A stretch of 64,000 nt of DNA from Bilabrum cf. latius (Eukaryota > Bigyra: Bicosoecida > Bigyra > Bicosoecida). Shown here one piece after another: positions 12,401 to 24,020 of the stretch. Numbering within the stretch: the first letter of the stretch is position 1; every line of letters begins with the position of its first letter. The notes below the pieces were generated by a model. That model was not told where the DNA came from. It made no database searches and saw only the letters and a program-made list of their open reading frames with translations. The stretch covers positions 248,001-312,000 of the forward strand of contig OZ237763.1 in NCBI GenBank assembly GCA_965178125.1, written 5' to 3'. The position numbers were made by a program, and so were the translations under genes.

Positions 12401-14971
12401 AAGGGCCTGCTGGGCGCTGCCATGCGCAAGTCGGGAGAGCAGACGCAGGCGGCCAGCGGTGCCGCAGACCCCTCCACCTCCATGGTGCCGTACCCTGCTG
12501 GCGGCGTCAAGGACAGCGCAGACGCCCGCAAACAGGGCGGTGGCGAGGTGGCTGCACTGCAGACCTCTCTGGCCTTCGTCATGTTCACGCTGGCAGACCC
12601 GCAGTCTCCGCAGCGCCACTCGGCCCCCCAGTGGCTGACCATGCTCAAGAAGGTCGCGGGGGGGAACAAGGTGGCGGCCGTCTGGCTGCTGCAGACCCTT
12701 CTCTCTGACCGCACCCTCCTGCGGCAGATGCTCATGCGCCACAACGACGTGCGCACCCGGGAGGCCTTCAGCGAGCTGGTGCACGGGGCCATCGAGCTCA
12801 TCGTGGACGATGAGACGTTTGACGACGAGGTGGACGTCCCGCCCGCGCTCAAGCGCCGCTCCTCATCCGTCGGTGCTGAGGACGAGGCAGCCAGCGGCAA
12901 ACCCAGCTCAGGCGCGGCCGTGGACGCCGATCTCAAGACAGCGGACGGGCCGGCCGTGCAGGCGGAGGGCCTCGACGGCGGGCTCAGCTTCGCAGCCCCT
13001 CCTGGCCGCGTGGTGTCTTCCTTGCTCAAGGTCATGCTCGAGGAAGCCTGCAAGAGCCAGTCGGACTCGTTTACATACTCCGACTTCTTCCAGGTGCTCT
13101 GGAAGACAGCGCAGGCCTCCAAGGCAGCGAGTGCTTTCTTGATCCGGCAGGGGGCGGTGGGCATGCTTGTGGACCTCGTGTGCGAAGGCCGCACGCCACA
13201 CCCCGAGCTGGTGGACGGGCCCGGCGGGTGGGCTCCCACAGAGTCGATCGACGACGGGCCCAACGCGGCCGGTGGCGCGGCCGGAGGTGCTGCCGCCGGT
13301 GGCAGCGGGGCCGGTGCTAGCGCCAGCTCGGACGGCAAGAAGCCCAGGCCCGTGTTCGCCGGGAAGCCGCGTTACTTCGCGATGCCTCCGCTAGTCGTGG
13401 TGCAGCAGCTGGTGAGTCGGTCCGCAGGCGTGTTTGACAAGGTGAGTGACGCCCCCGCCCTCTCCCGCGTAGACAAGGAGCAGCTCACCTGCCCGTCCTT
13501 CCGCTAGGTACTCCGCGAGTGCATGACCACTGAGGCGCTGGTGGACAAGCTGGAGGGCCTGATGGGCGAGCTGATCGGCACCGAGGCGGCCATGCAGGAC
13601 TTCACCCGTGGAGCTCTCAAGGACATTGGCAAGGCTGTTTCCCCCAACGCGGGTACCACCATCATGGCCATGCGTGTGGTGCTGCAACCGCTCGCTGGTG
13701 AGCCCGTGGAGGCCGCAGCGGCGCGCGTGGAGGAGGTGATGCCGCCGCTGATGGAAACGATCAAGAAGGGCAGCAACTACTTCGCCGAGACGGTCGATTC
13801 GTTCTACGCCCTGATGAAGATCGTGAAGACGTGCCCCCTGGTGGGCGCGTGGGCCGTCAAGCACGCCGAGGAGTTTGCGTGGATGACCAAGTGGGCCAGC
13901 AAGAACCAGAGGCCCCCCTACTACAACACCCCTGGTGCCGCCATGCAGCTCAGCCGCAATGCTCGGCTCTACTCGGACCAGGCAAACCGCGTGTACTCTG
14001 GCATGAGCCACGACATCAAGCTGCTGGCAGCTGGCATCGTGGGCCACAAAGGCGCGGACGGGGCCGTGGACGGGCATTCCGTGTACAACCCGAGCATGCC
14101 AGAGGCCGTGGTGAACAGGCGGGCTCGCATGATGGTGGGTGCCCAGTTCACCAAGTGGGTTCGCGCGACGATCACCGAATACGATGCCGTGCAACGCCGG
14201 CACACTGTCGAATTTGACGACGATGAGCTGCCCAGGCTGCAGAAGTGAGACATGTCGCTGATATTTGCCGCACGGCTTTGATTTCCCTCGCCCCTCCCAC
14301 AGGACAGCCCATCCGTCCAAATTGTACTATTATGTTTCCTTCGATTGCTGTCTTCTCATTTGTTTCGCAGCGGGGAGCTGATTGAGGTTGTGAAGCTGCC
14401 GCTACTAACGTGGCAGCTGCTCCCCGACACAGAGGCGAGCAAGATGAAGGTCCAGGGGGAGGACCCGCCCGTGCCCTTTGACGAGGAGGGCCTCAAGAAA
14501 ACCATCAGGGAGGCAGACGAGGAGCGTCGCAAGAAGGGTGAGATGAGAGCCGCAGCGGAAGCGAGGGTCAGGCAGTTGCGTGCGAGCGGCGGCAGCGGGG
14601 CTGGCGGCAACTTGGATGTGCGTCCTAGGGGGCTCGGTCTCCAAGGCGCCACGCTGAACGACATGTACAAGATGGACTGATGACGACCGCAGCGCTGATT
14701 CCATCTGCCTGTGACCATCGTTCCGTCGCTTGCTGCTTTTTGCATCTCGCTTCTCGCCGCAGCCGCCTAGCTGGAGAAGGAGCGGGCAGCGCGGGCCGCA
14801 AGTCAGCAGCAAGTGGCGGGCCGGAACAGGCGGGCTGGGATCGGGGGCATGACCAACTACGGGACGGGCACAGGCGGAGGCATGAACTACAGCACCAATC
14901 CGATCCTCATGGGCTAGATAGACATGGGCGACGATGACGACGACTACGACACTTACGGCACGGAAGTGTGA
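3470..14971 (+). CDS. Giant ubiquitin-specific protease (USP9X/24/34-like) with N-terminal MABP domain
   Basis: Predicted deubiquitinase of at least 3,359 aa. Exons as read: 3470-3806, 4135-7439, 7559-7713, 8206-13441, 13508-14244, 14371-14680, and a probable last exon 14763-14971; phases agree across all junctions except the last. Order of domains: MABP-like (LWLSKQTA, PPAGWEKVDKDITKGA; ~3550-4200), Tudor-like barrel (VGDGCDVRYKGEW), long helical region, ubiquitin-like domain (~8300-8600), then the UCH peptidase: Cys box GLVNQGCTCYMNASMQQL (nucleophile codon 10976-10978) and His box VVHTGGANSGHYFSYI (~11815-11865). Nine in-frame TAGs (3599, 5007, 5328, 6153, 6741, 8858, 12251, 14768, 14915) are read as Gln. 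The exon ending at 14680 closes with TGA, and I cannot place its donor to the last exon, though that exon is clearly coding (AQLEKERAARAA... ending YGTEV-TGA). The 492-nt intron 7714-8205 contains tRNA-Sec. Confidence 0.88.
7847..7934 (+). tRNA. Selenocysteine tRNA, anticodon TCA
   Basis: An 88-nt gene whose sequence and fold match eukaryotic tRNA-Sec. Parts: long acceptor stem (GCAGG pairs with CCTGC, extended position with mismatches as in animal tRNA-Sec), D arm CTCGG/CCGAG, anticodon stem CGGG/CCCG with loop CTTCAAA (anticodon TCA), long variable arm ACGC/GCGT, 4-bp T stem GGGG/CCCC with loop TTCAATT, and discriminator G at 7934. The segment GGGCTTCAAACCCGTAG differs from the human gene mainly by compensated stem changes. 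A run of five T follows at 7938-7942. The gene lies wholly inside the 7714-8205 intron of the deubiquitinase, same strand. It implies selenoproteins and UGA recoding in this organism. Confidence 0.95.
7938..7942 (+). terminator. Pol III T-run after tRNA-Sec
   Basis: Five consecutive T beginning four bases after the tRNA discriminator base; typical RNA polymerase III terminator. Upstream, a TATTGTATACTGTA stretch (about 7783-7796) could be an external TATA-like element, but it sits 50-60 nt upstream, farther than the usual -30. Confidence 0.7.
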
Positions 14972-15093
14972 CCTCAAACTCCGCTCGGATGGGCTTTTGC
15001 AGACGAGGTCGATTAGGAGTGCCATTTGAATATGCAAACGAATTTCTACTCTTTTTTGAGCTGCCAGAGGATGGACTCGTAGCTTGAACCACG

Positions 15094-16754
15094 TCACGTT
15101 GCTCCAGCGGCTAGTTTCCTCGCAGCCTCCGTTGAAAGCCCCCAACCAGCAACGATACCCCGCATCCAACGCTCATGCTCGTTCCTGGACTGTGTCTGCA
15201 TGAACTGGCTCCTCGATTCCAGCTGCAGTTCGATGCACAACCCTGGGTCATCCGTTGCGCTCGCTGCCTCTTCCGCCCTAGCCCGAATGGCAACTACATC
15301 CTTGAGGTGAATCAATCCCTTCAGGGACGCCGCCCGTTCGTCCTCGAAATAGCCCAAAACGACACCAGTTCCAGCCGATCCGAATTCCGGATTTGCGACC
15401 TTGCCGTCACCCCACACCGGCAAGTCCTCGGCGGAGCCGGCCCCGCTCCCTCCGGCGCCGTGGTGGGACGCGTCCAATCCAGCCAGCTCCGCCTCGTGCG
15501 GATCCATGGCCAGCGCGCCATCGAGCGCCTCTTTAGCCGGGAGGGCGCACGCCGCCGCCGGCACCCCGCTGAGGACGAACCACCGCTTCTTCCACGACTT
15601 GTGGTGGTTGCCCCGTTTGGTGGCGTATCCCTCGTGCGCCGGGGCGGAGAGCACCGCATTCCTCGCTTCCTCCACCCTGGCAGCCTCATCATCCCCCAGG
15701 GCCTCTCGTTTGCTGAATATGCCGAGCATCATGGTCTTGCGGGACAGGAATCCAGCGGCATCCGTGACCAAATCCTCGTCCAGCAGTGCGGCTGGATTCA
15801 CTGGCACGCGGCCCGAGCCCGCGCCTGCGGAACCGCTGGTTGCGCGGCGTGTGCCTGCGGAACCTTCGTCCCGCCAGGCGCCGCGCACCGCCTCGGGCAC
15901 AACCAGTCCAGCCCCCGCCCCCAACGCAACGGCACCCCCCGCGCCCGCCCCGACCGGCAGCTCGCTGAACCTCGCGAGCGCCGACATCCTGCGGCCGTGA
16001 GACGCTGTGGGTGCCCGACTGCTGCCTACAGACGGTGAGGAAGAAACACCACCAGCAGCCCCACCACCTCCCGGCTTCTCGCCCGACCCGTCCTCTGCAT
16101 CCGCTGCGCCTCCGGTGGCCGCACCGGCCGACGAGCTCGCAGCACCCAAGCCTGCCATACCGGCCTGGTGCTCCATATCTTTCCAGTACTATGTTCTGTT
16201 AAATCTCGGCAGGATGTCGTTGAGCATCTCCTGCAGTGCTTTGCGGCGAAGCGCTCGCAGCCTCGATCTGGTCACGACCATGTCGCCCTTCCGTACAGCT
16301 TCAGACAACTCCTTTCTGGTCCCCTGTGCATAGTAAATCAATGAAAACAATAAAAACTCGTTTTGCAGACCAAACTACGCATTGTACTCTGTAGACGGAA
16401 ACTCAAGCGCAGGTGCCGTTTGCAGCTAGTGGAACTTACTTCTTCCATGTTCACCTCGAGCGGTGCGCCAGACCGTACGAACCTTGCCACCACTCTTTCG
16501 ATAATAGGTCGCTCATCATGCTCGCTACGGCCCCCAGCTGGCGCTTTGTCTTGCTCCAATACAGCGCCCCCGTCAGTCTCTTCTCCATCTGGGTCGGCTT
16601 GCCCAGCAAATACCTCTTCACATCCGCTCCAAAAGAGCAGATTCTCGTGATTATGCTATTCTTCACAGAATTTTCTGAATCTTGTAAAGAAAGACAAGTT
16701 TGCGAGCGCTGCACGGAGAGTAAGAAGGCTCTCCGCGGTGGACCCAGCTGCCAT
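15094..16754 (-). CDS. RGS-domain / PH-domain protein
   Basis: Predicted regulator of heterotrimeric G-protein signalling at membranes. Exons 16440-16754 and 15094-16323, intron 16324-16439 (GTAAGT...CACAG), about 514 aa, stop TGA. The RGS domain runs from the N terminus: FTRFRKFCEE-TAG-HNHENLLFW, then IIERVVARFVRSGAPLEVNMEE, and after the intron ...LPRFNRT-TAG-YWKDM, matching the family pattern ENLLFW...aplevN...PRFxxSxxY. A Gly/Ala/Ser linker follows. The PH domain starts HEGYATKRGNHHKSWKKRWFVLSG and ends near SRNEHERWMRGI. TAGs at 16656-16658 and 16189-16191 lie inside the RGS domain and are read as Gln. Start ATG gives MAAGSTAESLLTL directly into the RGS fold. It converges on the deubiquitinase gene with only ~120 nt between. 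Confidence 0.85.
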
Positions 16755-17883
16755 ATCTTCACTGTTTCGCGACGAATAAGATATTTAGGTCACCTAGCAA
16801 ATGATTGCTGGAGTGCCTATTTGTGCCGAGTGTGAAACGTTGCCCAGAAGTCGTGCAGTTGCAGTTGAGGGCAATCCTTGTGCGATCCGCCGCCGAGATG
16901 GCAAGGCCTTGACCCGAGTCCCCTCTTCAGGTTTTGACTTCCTAGTCCTCGGGTCCTTCACAGTCAATATTCGTCTAACTCAAGAAAAGTAGATAATCGC
17001 GACAGGGCTTCCAGCGGGGCTTGCTGGTGTCGTACTCTGATTGGATTGTCGGCTGCAGATACTCATCTTCATCTTTCATTTGTGTGCAACAACCCTCCTA
17101 GGGCCCTGGACCCCTTCCAGCCGCTGGAATGGGCCTACCACCTGCATAAATGACTGCTACGACTGTTTTTATGTTAAGCTACTGATTAGTGGGGGTAAGC
17201 CACCGAAATAGGATGATGTATCGACCTTAATTGGCTCGCGCTACTGTGTGTGCGCCTTCGCTATACCGAACTCTCCACAATCGCATAGGCGGCTCCAGGG
17301 CGCTTGGTATCTCGTATCCAACGTACGACTGCATACATGGCGTTTGCTCGCGGGGCTAGCGACTGCTTGTCGCACCTGTGTGGTTGCAGGACCTTGCTTC
17401 CATCTACTACTAGGGACCACGCCAAAGCATGCATCTTGCCCTCGCTCGCGGCATTGGTTGGGACGGGGCGCGTGGTGGTGGGGGTGAATTTCATGCTGGT
17501 TGACACGAACCATTTGCTTGCAAGCGGCATGACCAGCAGAGGAGAGAGAGAGAGAGAAAATAGAGTTTTCGCACGCAATTCAATACCAGAGACAATCCGA
17601 GGACTGCCACCAAAGTAACGCGCACCTTAACAGGGGACCCAGCTGTACCCGCGTTGGCGGAGCCAGTCAGGACCTGAAAAGGCCTCTGAAGAAATAGTTG
17701 GTCTGGTTAAGACCGATTGTCACGAGCAACTTGAACGGTTCCGGTCTTCGGCCCGGGGCTGCGGAACCTCCGAGGCTGCGGCCAATCGCACCACATCTAG
17801 ACTCTACTACAGACCTGCACTTTTGGTCCGTCAAACAACTCAACTTGGCCCCGGCAAATCTGGTCTAAGCATCTGTGGAGACC
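16755..17883. other. Intergenic region without a confident gene
   Basis: About 1.13 kb between the divergently oriented RGS-PH and Ca-ATPase genes. Overlapping open frames on both strands at 17261-17618 show no recognisable domain and cannot both be real. A minus-strand frame starting MPLASKWFV near 17532 stays open across one TAG to a TAA near 17193; I give it low weight. A GA-rich run lies at 17540-17558. Confidence 0.35.
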
Positions 17884-20800
17884 ATGTCGAGCACCCCAAA
17901 GAAGATGAAGTCCAAGGACTTGGAGAAGCTGCGGCGGACGCGTGGCATGTCGACAGCGGAGCGGTCCCTTGCGCTCGCTGAACCCAACAAACTGATCAAT
18001 CTAGAGCGCAAAATGTCATCGTTTATCGAAGTACAGCGCACATTCACCTGTCGCGAGAATGAGCTCCTGGCTGATTTGAAATCCAGCATGAATGGCCTGT
18101 CTCAAGCCGAAGCAGCGAAGCGGCTTTCCGAAAACGGGGCAAATGAGCTGGAGTCCGACGTACAGCCATCAATTTTTGTGCTCTTCCTGTTACAAGTGAG
18201 TTAATTGTCCTTTGATAGTCGGAAATCTCCGTTCAATGGCTGCTAAATCCGCACAATCTTGAAATCTTCTGCAGTTGCAGGTGGCACGCGCCGCTTTGCA
18301 AATCCCTTTCCTTAGCCGTTTCTCGACACTTTTGGCGGTTCACACTCTCGCAGTTCTCGAATATCATCATTATTCTCCTGTTGGCGGCCAGCATTGCCTC
18401 GTTTGCACTCGGAGAACCGGTGGAGGGTAAGAGATGCGGCGATGTCTTTGAGATGGCACGAACACTGGCACCTAAACCTTCTTACCACCGCACGTTTCTC
18501 TATTTAGCGCAGGGATTGCGGTGATTATCATCATTTTGCTCAATGCATTCATCTCGGTCGCCACGGAGAAGTCCGCAAACGATGCTTTGGCCGCATTGGC
18601 CTCCATGTCGTAGCCGACGTGTGCCGTCCTCCGTGACGGACAAGTGGTCCGCGTGCCTTCCAGAGAGGTTGTCGTTGGCGACGTGCTCGTTCTTCACAGC
18701 GGTGATATCGTCGCCGCCGACGCCAGGTGAGACGCTCGTGTTGCTTGCAGTAGCCCCTTGCGGTACCGTAGTACGGGACCCAAATGGCCCTCCCTTGTCC
18801 CCCTTGTCAAAACCACAGGCTGCTTTCGAGCAATGACCTCAAGGTTCAAGAAGCTGTGCTCACGGGAGAGTCCACCGACGTGTCCAAGCGCGTGGGAGCG
18901 GCCCCTGTCGCTGCGCCAGCCCCCGCCAGTCATGGCGCCATCACCGTTGGAGGAGGAGACAAGGGACCTGCTGCCGCCGCTCCTGCCGCAAGCCAGAAGA
19001 AGCCCGAGAGCCTCACCCCGCGGAACGAGGTCTTTGCATCCACGAAGGTGACCAGCGGGGAGGGCCACGCCCTCGTCTTCGCCACGGCCATGAAGACTCG
19101 CGTGGGAGAAATCGCCAAGATGATCTCGGGTGCCGGTGCCTCTGGACCCCACGACGACGAAGAGCCCACGTTCTGTGAACAGTGCGAGCACACGTGCGCC
19201 CCCGAGAGACTGTGCGGGCTCACCCCCCGCCGGCGGACGCCCCTGCAGGAGAAGACCCACCAGCTCGGGCTCATCATCTCTGCTGCTGCCCTCACCGCGT
19301 GCGTGGCCGTGTTCATCATCGGCATACTCCGCGACTACCGCGACCCCGAGCACCCCGACAACGCCCCCGCGGTTCAGATGGTCCTGGTGGCCGTGTCCCT
19401 GGCCGTGTCAGCCGTGCCCGAGGGACTTCCCCTTGTCCAGACCGTGGTGCTTGCAACCGGCATGCACAGGCTCATGAATGCGAACGCTCTGATCCGGAGG
19501 CTTCCGGCAGTGGAGACGCTGGGCCAGGCACAGGTGGTGTGCTCGGACAAGACGGGCACGCTCACCGAGGGCAAGATGACCGCCCTCCGCGTCTGGATCG
19601 GCGGAAGGCAGTGCCGCATCGGCGGCAGGGGTGACCAGCCCGTGGGCTCCTTCACAGAGATGGGCCCCGGTGGTGCCACCGTGCTCGAGTCCTCCATGGC
19701 AATGATCGAGAACGGACCCTCCGGCAAAGACGCCGCGGGCCCCTCCACCTCCACGAGGCGAGGCAAGAAGCAGCAGGCTGCCGCTGCCATGAATCAGACC
19801 GCCATCCGCGCCATGCTCGGCGCCGCCGTGTACAACTGCACTGCCATCGCCAACCTGCGCCAGCGCACGGACCAGGCCGCCGCAGGAGGATCCTCCTCCT
19901 CATCCTCCTCAGAGGCCGAGGACGGCAAGCCCATGCCAGCCGAGGCCATCGGCCAGCTGGGCGAGGTCCTGCGCACCAAGGCAGTGGCAGTGTCCGGCAA
20001 CTCCACCGAGGCCGCCATCATCCTCGCGGGCCTCAAGGCGGGCGTGCACTCCCCCGATCTCCGCCGCGCCATGCCCTCCCTGAGCCACGAGAGGAGCGGG
20101 AGGGAGGCGCCCGACGTGCCATTCTCGTCGGCACGCAAGGCCATGGTCACCATCGCCTCGCTCGGGGGGTCAAAGGCGGGAGGGGCCGCCGCGAGGATCG
20201 CCGTGGGTCCCGACGGGCAGCTTGCACCCGTGGCGGAAGAAGACGTCAAGATCGCCATGGACAAGTCGAGTGGCGGTGCTGCTGGTGCTGCTAGCGGTGC
20301 CGCCGCCGCATCCGTGGCTGGTGGCAAGCAGAAGGGGGCGGCCACTCCCATGGCAGCCGAGGTACAGGCAGCCTTCAAGGCCATCAGCCCTCGGGCACAG
20401 TACGTCGCCTACATCAAGGGTGCCCCCGATCGCATGCTGCCCCTATGCTCCCACACCCTCCGGCCCGATGGCACCGTGTCTCTCGTGACACCAGCCGATG
20501 CGGCAGCAGCCAAGGAGGCCGTGTCATCGATGTCCAGCGAGGCCCTCCGCGTGCTGTGCATCGCCGCCAGGCCCCTCCGCCGAGTGCCCTACAGCAAGGC
20601 CGAGGCCCAGGCGATGACCGGCGACGAGCTATACCAAAAGACGCTCACGGAGCAGGGCGCTCCCCTGGTGCTGGGCGGGAAGCCCCACCGGCAGCAGCAG
20701 GCGGCGGGTGGCGACGGAACCGAGGCGGAGGGCGCCGCCTCTGGCTCTGGCAGCGGGTCCAACTCTGACAACGAGGAGACCGACGGGGTGATCCTGCTGG

Positions 20801-22176
20801 GGCTCATCGCGTGCATGGACCCCGAGAGGGAGGGCGTGGACGAGAGCGTGCTGACGGCTCGGGAGGCGGGCGTCAAGACCGTGATGATCACCGGCGATTA
20901 CCTCGCTACCGCCATCGCCATCGGCCGCAACGTCAGCATCCTGCTCCCCGGTGACGACCCGGTGGAATCCGCGATCGACTGTGCCGACCTCCGGACTGGA
21001 GCAGTGGACGACAAGGGCAACGACGTGTACGTGGACGCACCCACGATGGACGAGATCACCTCCCGCGTGAGGGTGTTTGCCAGGGCACAGCCCAAGGACA
21101 AGCTCATGATCGTGGAGTCGCTCCGCAGGCAGGGTCACATCACGGCCATGACGGGCGACGGCGTGAACGACGCGCCCGCCTTGTCTGCCGCGGATATCGG
21201 CGTGGCCATGGGCATCGCCGGCACCGAGGCGGCCAAGGGAGCAGCCGACGTGGTGCTGCTGGATGACTCCTTCCCGACCATCATCCGCGCCATCGAGGAG
21301 GGCAGGCACATTCTGGACGACATCATGAAGTTCCTCACGTACCTGCTGGGCACTAACATGGCCCAGGTGACGGCCATCCTGGTGGCCGTGGCGGTGGGCC
21401 TCCCGATCCCGCTCAAGCCCCTGAGCATTCTGTTCCTCAACCTCGCCATCGACGGTGCCCCCGCCATGGCCATGTCCGTTGAGCCCGCAGAGGCAGGCAT
21501 CATGAAGAGGCACCCCAGGCCGAGCGACCAGCCCGTCGTGACCTCCCGCATGTGGCTGGCCATCTCCTGGCACTCCATCCCCCTTGCCGGGTTCGCCCTC
21601 GCTTCCTTCGTGATGGGCTTGCACTGGCATGCGGGGGGCATCCTCGCCGACGACATCCAGAACCAGACGGGCGAGTGCGAGTGGCTCAATGACCAGCAGC
21701 AGATCGACACCAGGGACGCCGAGATCTGCCGCACCACTGGGTTCAGGCAGGCCCGCACCATGGCCTTCATCACCCTCGTGTACGCCGAGGTGCTCAGGGG
21801 CATCACCGTGCGGACGGGTCGCTGCTGCGCCGCCGTGTCGCCCTTGTCCAACCCCCACCTGCTGGGTGCCATGCTCCTCTCCGCGACTTTGGCCACCATC
21901 TTTCTGCTGGTGCCGGGCGTGCAGGACGTGTTCGGGTTCGAGCCCATCGCGTGGCACGCCTGGGTCCTTGCGGTGGGCCTCTCACTCATCACAGTGGCCA
22001 GCGACGAGATCATGAAGGCCTGCATCCGGGACAGGGACAGGGACGACGAGCGCTGGGCGGGAGTGCAAGGCGGGTTCGGAGACGTCCTCACGGAGCTGAG
22101 GCAGCTGAGGCACCACGTGGAGCAGCTGGAGAACCGGCTTGAGGCCCAGGATGACACCGCGGTCGGGACGGTGTAA
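17884..22176 (+). CDS. P2-type (Ca2+-transporting-like) P-type ATPase
   Basis: Predicted cation pump, most like the SERCA/PMCA group. Exons 17884-18195, 18354-18426, 18513-18726 and 18819-22176 splice in phase to 1,318 aa, stop TAA. Motifs: TM1 ending LFLLQ-FSNIIIILLLAAS, TM2 GIAVIIIILLNAF, LTGES actuator loop (~18860), TM4 PEGLPLVQTVVLATG, phosphorylation site CSDKTGTLT (Asp codon 19546-19548), KGAPDRML, MITGDYLATA, TGDGVNDAPALS hinge (~21150), TM6 FLNLAIDGAPAMAM and a coiled-coil tail. PEGLP is shared with Ca2+ pumps, but ion specificity is inferred. The catalytic part has Ala/Gly/Ser-rich insertions (19735-19930, 20270-20330). One in-frame TAG (18611-18613) in ALASMS-TAG-PTCAVLRDG is read as Gln. 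Intron 1 (18196-18353) could be mistaken for two introns, but the direct joint restores the TM1 consensus. Confidence 0.92.
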
Positions 22177-22754
22177 TGAGTGCGGTGAGAGGCGCGCTGT
22201 CGGGAGCACGCGGGGCTATGGGGGCAGGAGCGGAGCTATGGTATTCTACACGTCGTTGGGCATCTCTTGTATTGTGTGTCGCGCTTTCTTTCAGTCGAGC
22301 GTGGAGATCCAACGAGGTCTCTTGTGTTTGGCTGTGGCTCGGCATCCGATGCAACGTGTCCAGCGGCAGATGACCGGCTCCCCTTGACTCCCATCGCCCC
22401 GCGCCCGGCTTGTGCCTGCGCATGAAAGGAAGGCTTGTGGATCGTTCTGATCGGGACGAGGGTGGATCGTTCCGGTTGGGAAATGCAATGCTGGCCCGGA
22501 CCAGGGCAGCGATTTCAGGTTCTAGCGGGTGAATCTACTACTGATATGTATTTCTATTCGGTGCAATTCAAAAACCAGCAGGCAGGGGGCGTGGGCACCC
22601 GCGATGGAAGCCGGGTCAGTTCCATTCACCACCTGGCCGACTTGCCACAGCTTGCACCACAAAGACACCCAGACCCTTCGCACGCACTGCAACGAACACC
22701 ATTCGGGTCATGCATCCGGATCCGATGCGGGCGGCACAGACCTGTCTATCCCCT
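22177..22754. other. Intergenic region, convergent ends
   Basis: 580 nt between the TAA of the ATPase gene and the TGA of the four-TM gene on the other strand. Likely two 3' UTRs. Short overlapping open frames only; nothing recognised. Confidence 0.4.
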
Positions 22755-24020
22755 TCAGCCCGGAGCCGTGCTGGCCAACGAATTCCCCAATCCAGATTCC
22801 ACGTCTTCCTGCCCGGCCCTCGTCCTCCCAGTGCTGCCCCCTCCCACCCTAGCAACTTCCACCACAGGCCTCCCAGAATCCGCCCCGCGATGCGAATGAA
22901 GGCCCTAAGCAGAGGGGCCCAGGGAAGACAGGGAGCCGAGCGAGTCTTCAGATCGCAAGGGCAGTCGATTGCGGTACGACGTGCTGGCACCATCGTACGA
23001 TGCTCCCGTCACGCTGCCCGCGCCTGCCTCACCAGGTTCCGCTTCCCTGGCTTCCTTCCTCTCTCCTTCTCCTTCCTCTAAGTCGCTGCCGTGCAGTGCA
23101 CCCAGCAGGCTGGACACGCCCGTACCTGACCTCCCTCGATTCACGGCTGCTTCTCCTTTGGCTTGCTTGTCCCTTGCGAGCAAGCTACCGATCGACATGC
23201 TGCCATCCAGGTCGTCGCGGCTGTTTTCGCCGACTAGAGATGCTGATGTGTACTGCCCTGGGGGCCCCACGCTCCCTGAATCCCCCAGCCCCAGTGCGCT
23301 GCCCAAACTGGCCCCTAATGTTGTGTTCAGCCCATCTTGCCAGCCGTACAAGACCCACGCATCACGATTAAGCTGCTGCACGTCCCTCCAAATAAACCAT
23401 AGCAGTACAATATTGAACAGATCAGTCAAAACTGCCATAATTTGAGACGCCAAGAAGGTCTTTGTCAACTTGCTCATGCCTTCTCGGCGAACTGCCCTTT
23501 CGGAGAAGAACTCGAATGGGTCCGCCGAAACAGCGATGGTCCAAAAAATGTCCCAGCCAAATCCAACAATCCAAATCACTAACAACCACCAGATAGCTTC
23601 TTGTGCCCGAGTCTTGGCTCCAAGAAAGGTGAGTCCATTCAGGAGTGCCTGCAATGCCTAGACGATTGCATTGATCCATGATGCAAAGCCCATGTCGCCA
23701 CGTTGCTCTGGAGTAATCAATAATGAAATTGCACTGACTGCTGCGGCTACCGTACCGACGCTAGCAGAGAAAAAGAGCTGCTGCGTGGCTGAGCCGCAGA
23801 GAGCCTCTCGGCAACTTCGAGGAACTCCTCTAGGATCTCCAAGATCACCGCAGCACAATTCTCTCAGCGAAGACGGCCATCGAATCTTCGCATTGGCTGC
23901 TGCTCGCTGGCTTTGGGTCGTTCCGTTTGACTTGGACTGGCTTCTGTCGACTTGCAGCAGTGGGTCCGATGGCTGACTGCTGCTTGGTGCTGCAGCCGGC
24001 TTTGAGAGTCGATCCTGCAT
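22755..24020 (-). CDS. Four-transmembrane protein of unknown function
   Basis: A 421-aa predicted membrane protein. I do not recognise the family. Residues 1-80 are polar with Arg-rich stretches; then four hydrophobic segments follow: VGTVAAAVSAISLLIT, WINAIV-TAG-ALQALLNGLTFLGA, WWLLVIWIVGFGWDIFWTI and IMAVLTDLFNIVLLWFIW. The C-terminal ~190 residues are Ser/Gly/Asp-rich and probably cytosolic. TAGs at 23658-23660 (inside the second hydrophobic segment) and 22905-22907 (in the tail) are read as Gln; the frame then closes with TGA at 22755. ATG at 24020 is the first in the frame. Membrane topology resembles the two tetraspan genes at 43.8-46.9 kb, but sequence similarity is not evident by eye. 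Confidence 0.7.

Noticed and set aside
13442-13507. Reading through 13442-13507 with its terminal TAG as Gln
   Set aside because: Length is a multiple of three, so it is possible, but the GTGAGT start and CCGCTAG end fit an intron better. Not fully excluded.
14246-14248. TGA at 14246 as a stop or selenocysteine codon
   Set aside because: It overlaps an AA/GTGAGA donor; splicing to 14371 gives an in-phase Asn and continued coding.
17304-17618. Open frames on both strands near 17.3-17.6 kb as a gene
   Set aside because: They overlap each other, have no domain, and no supporting splice or start context.
18281-18353. Extra exon inside the first intron of the ATPase (after TTGCAG)
   Set aside because: Including it breaks the TM1 region; joining 18195 to 18354 restores the P-type ATPase consensus.
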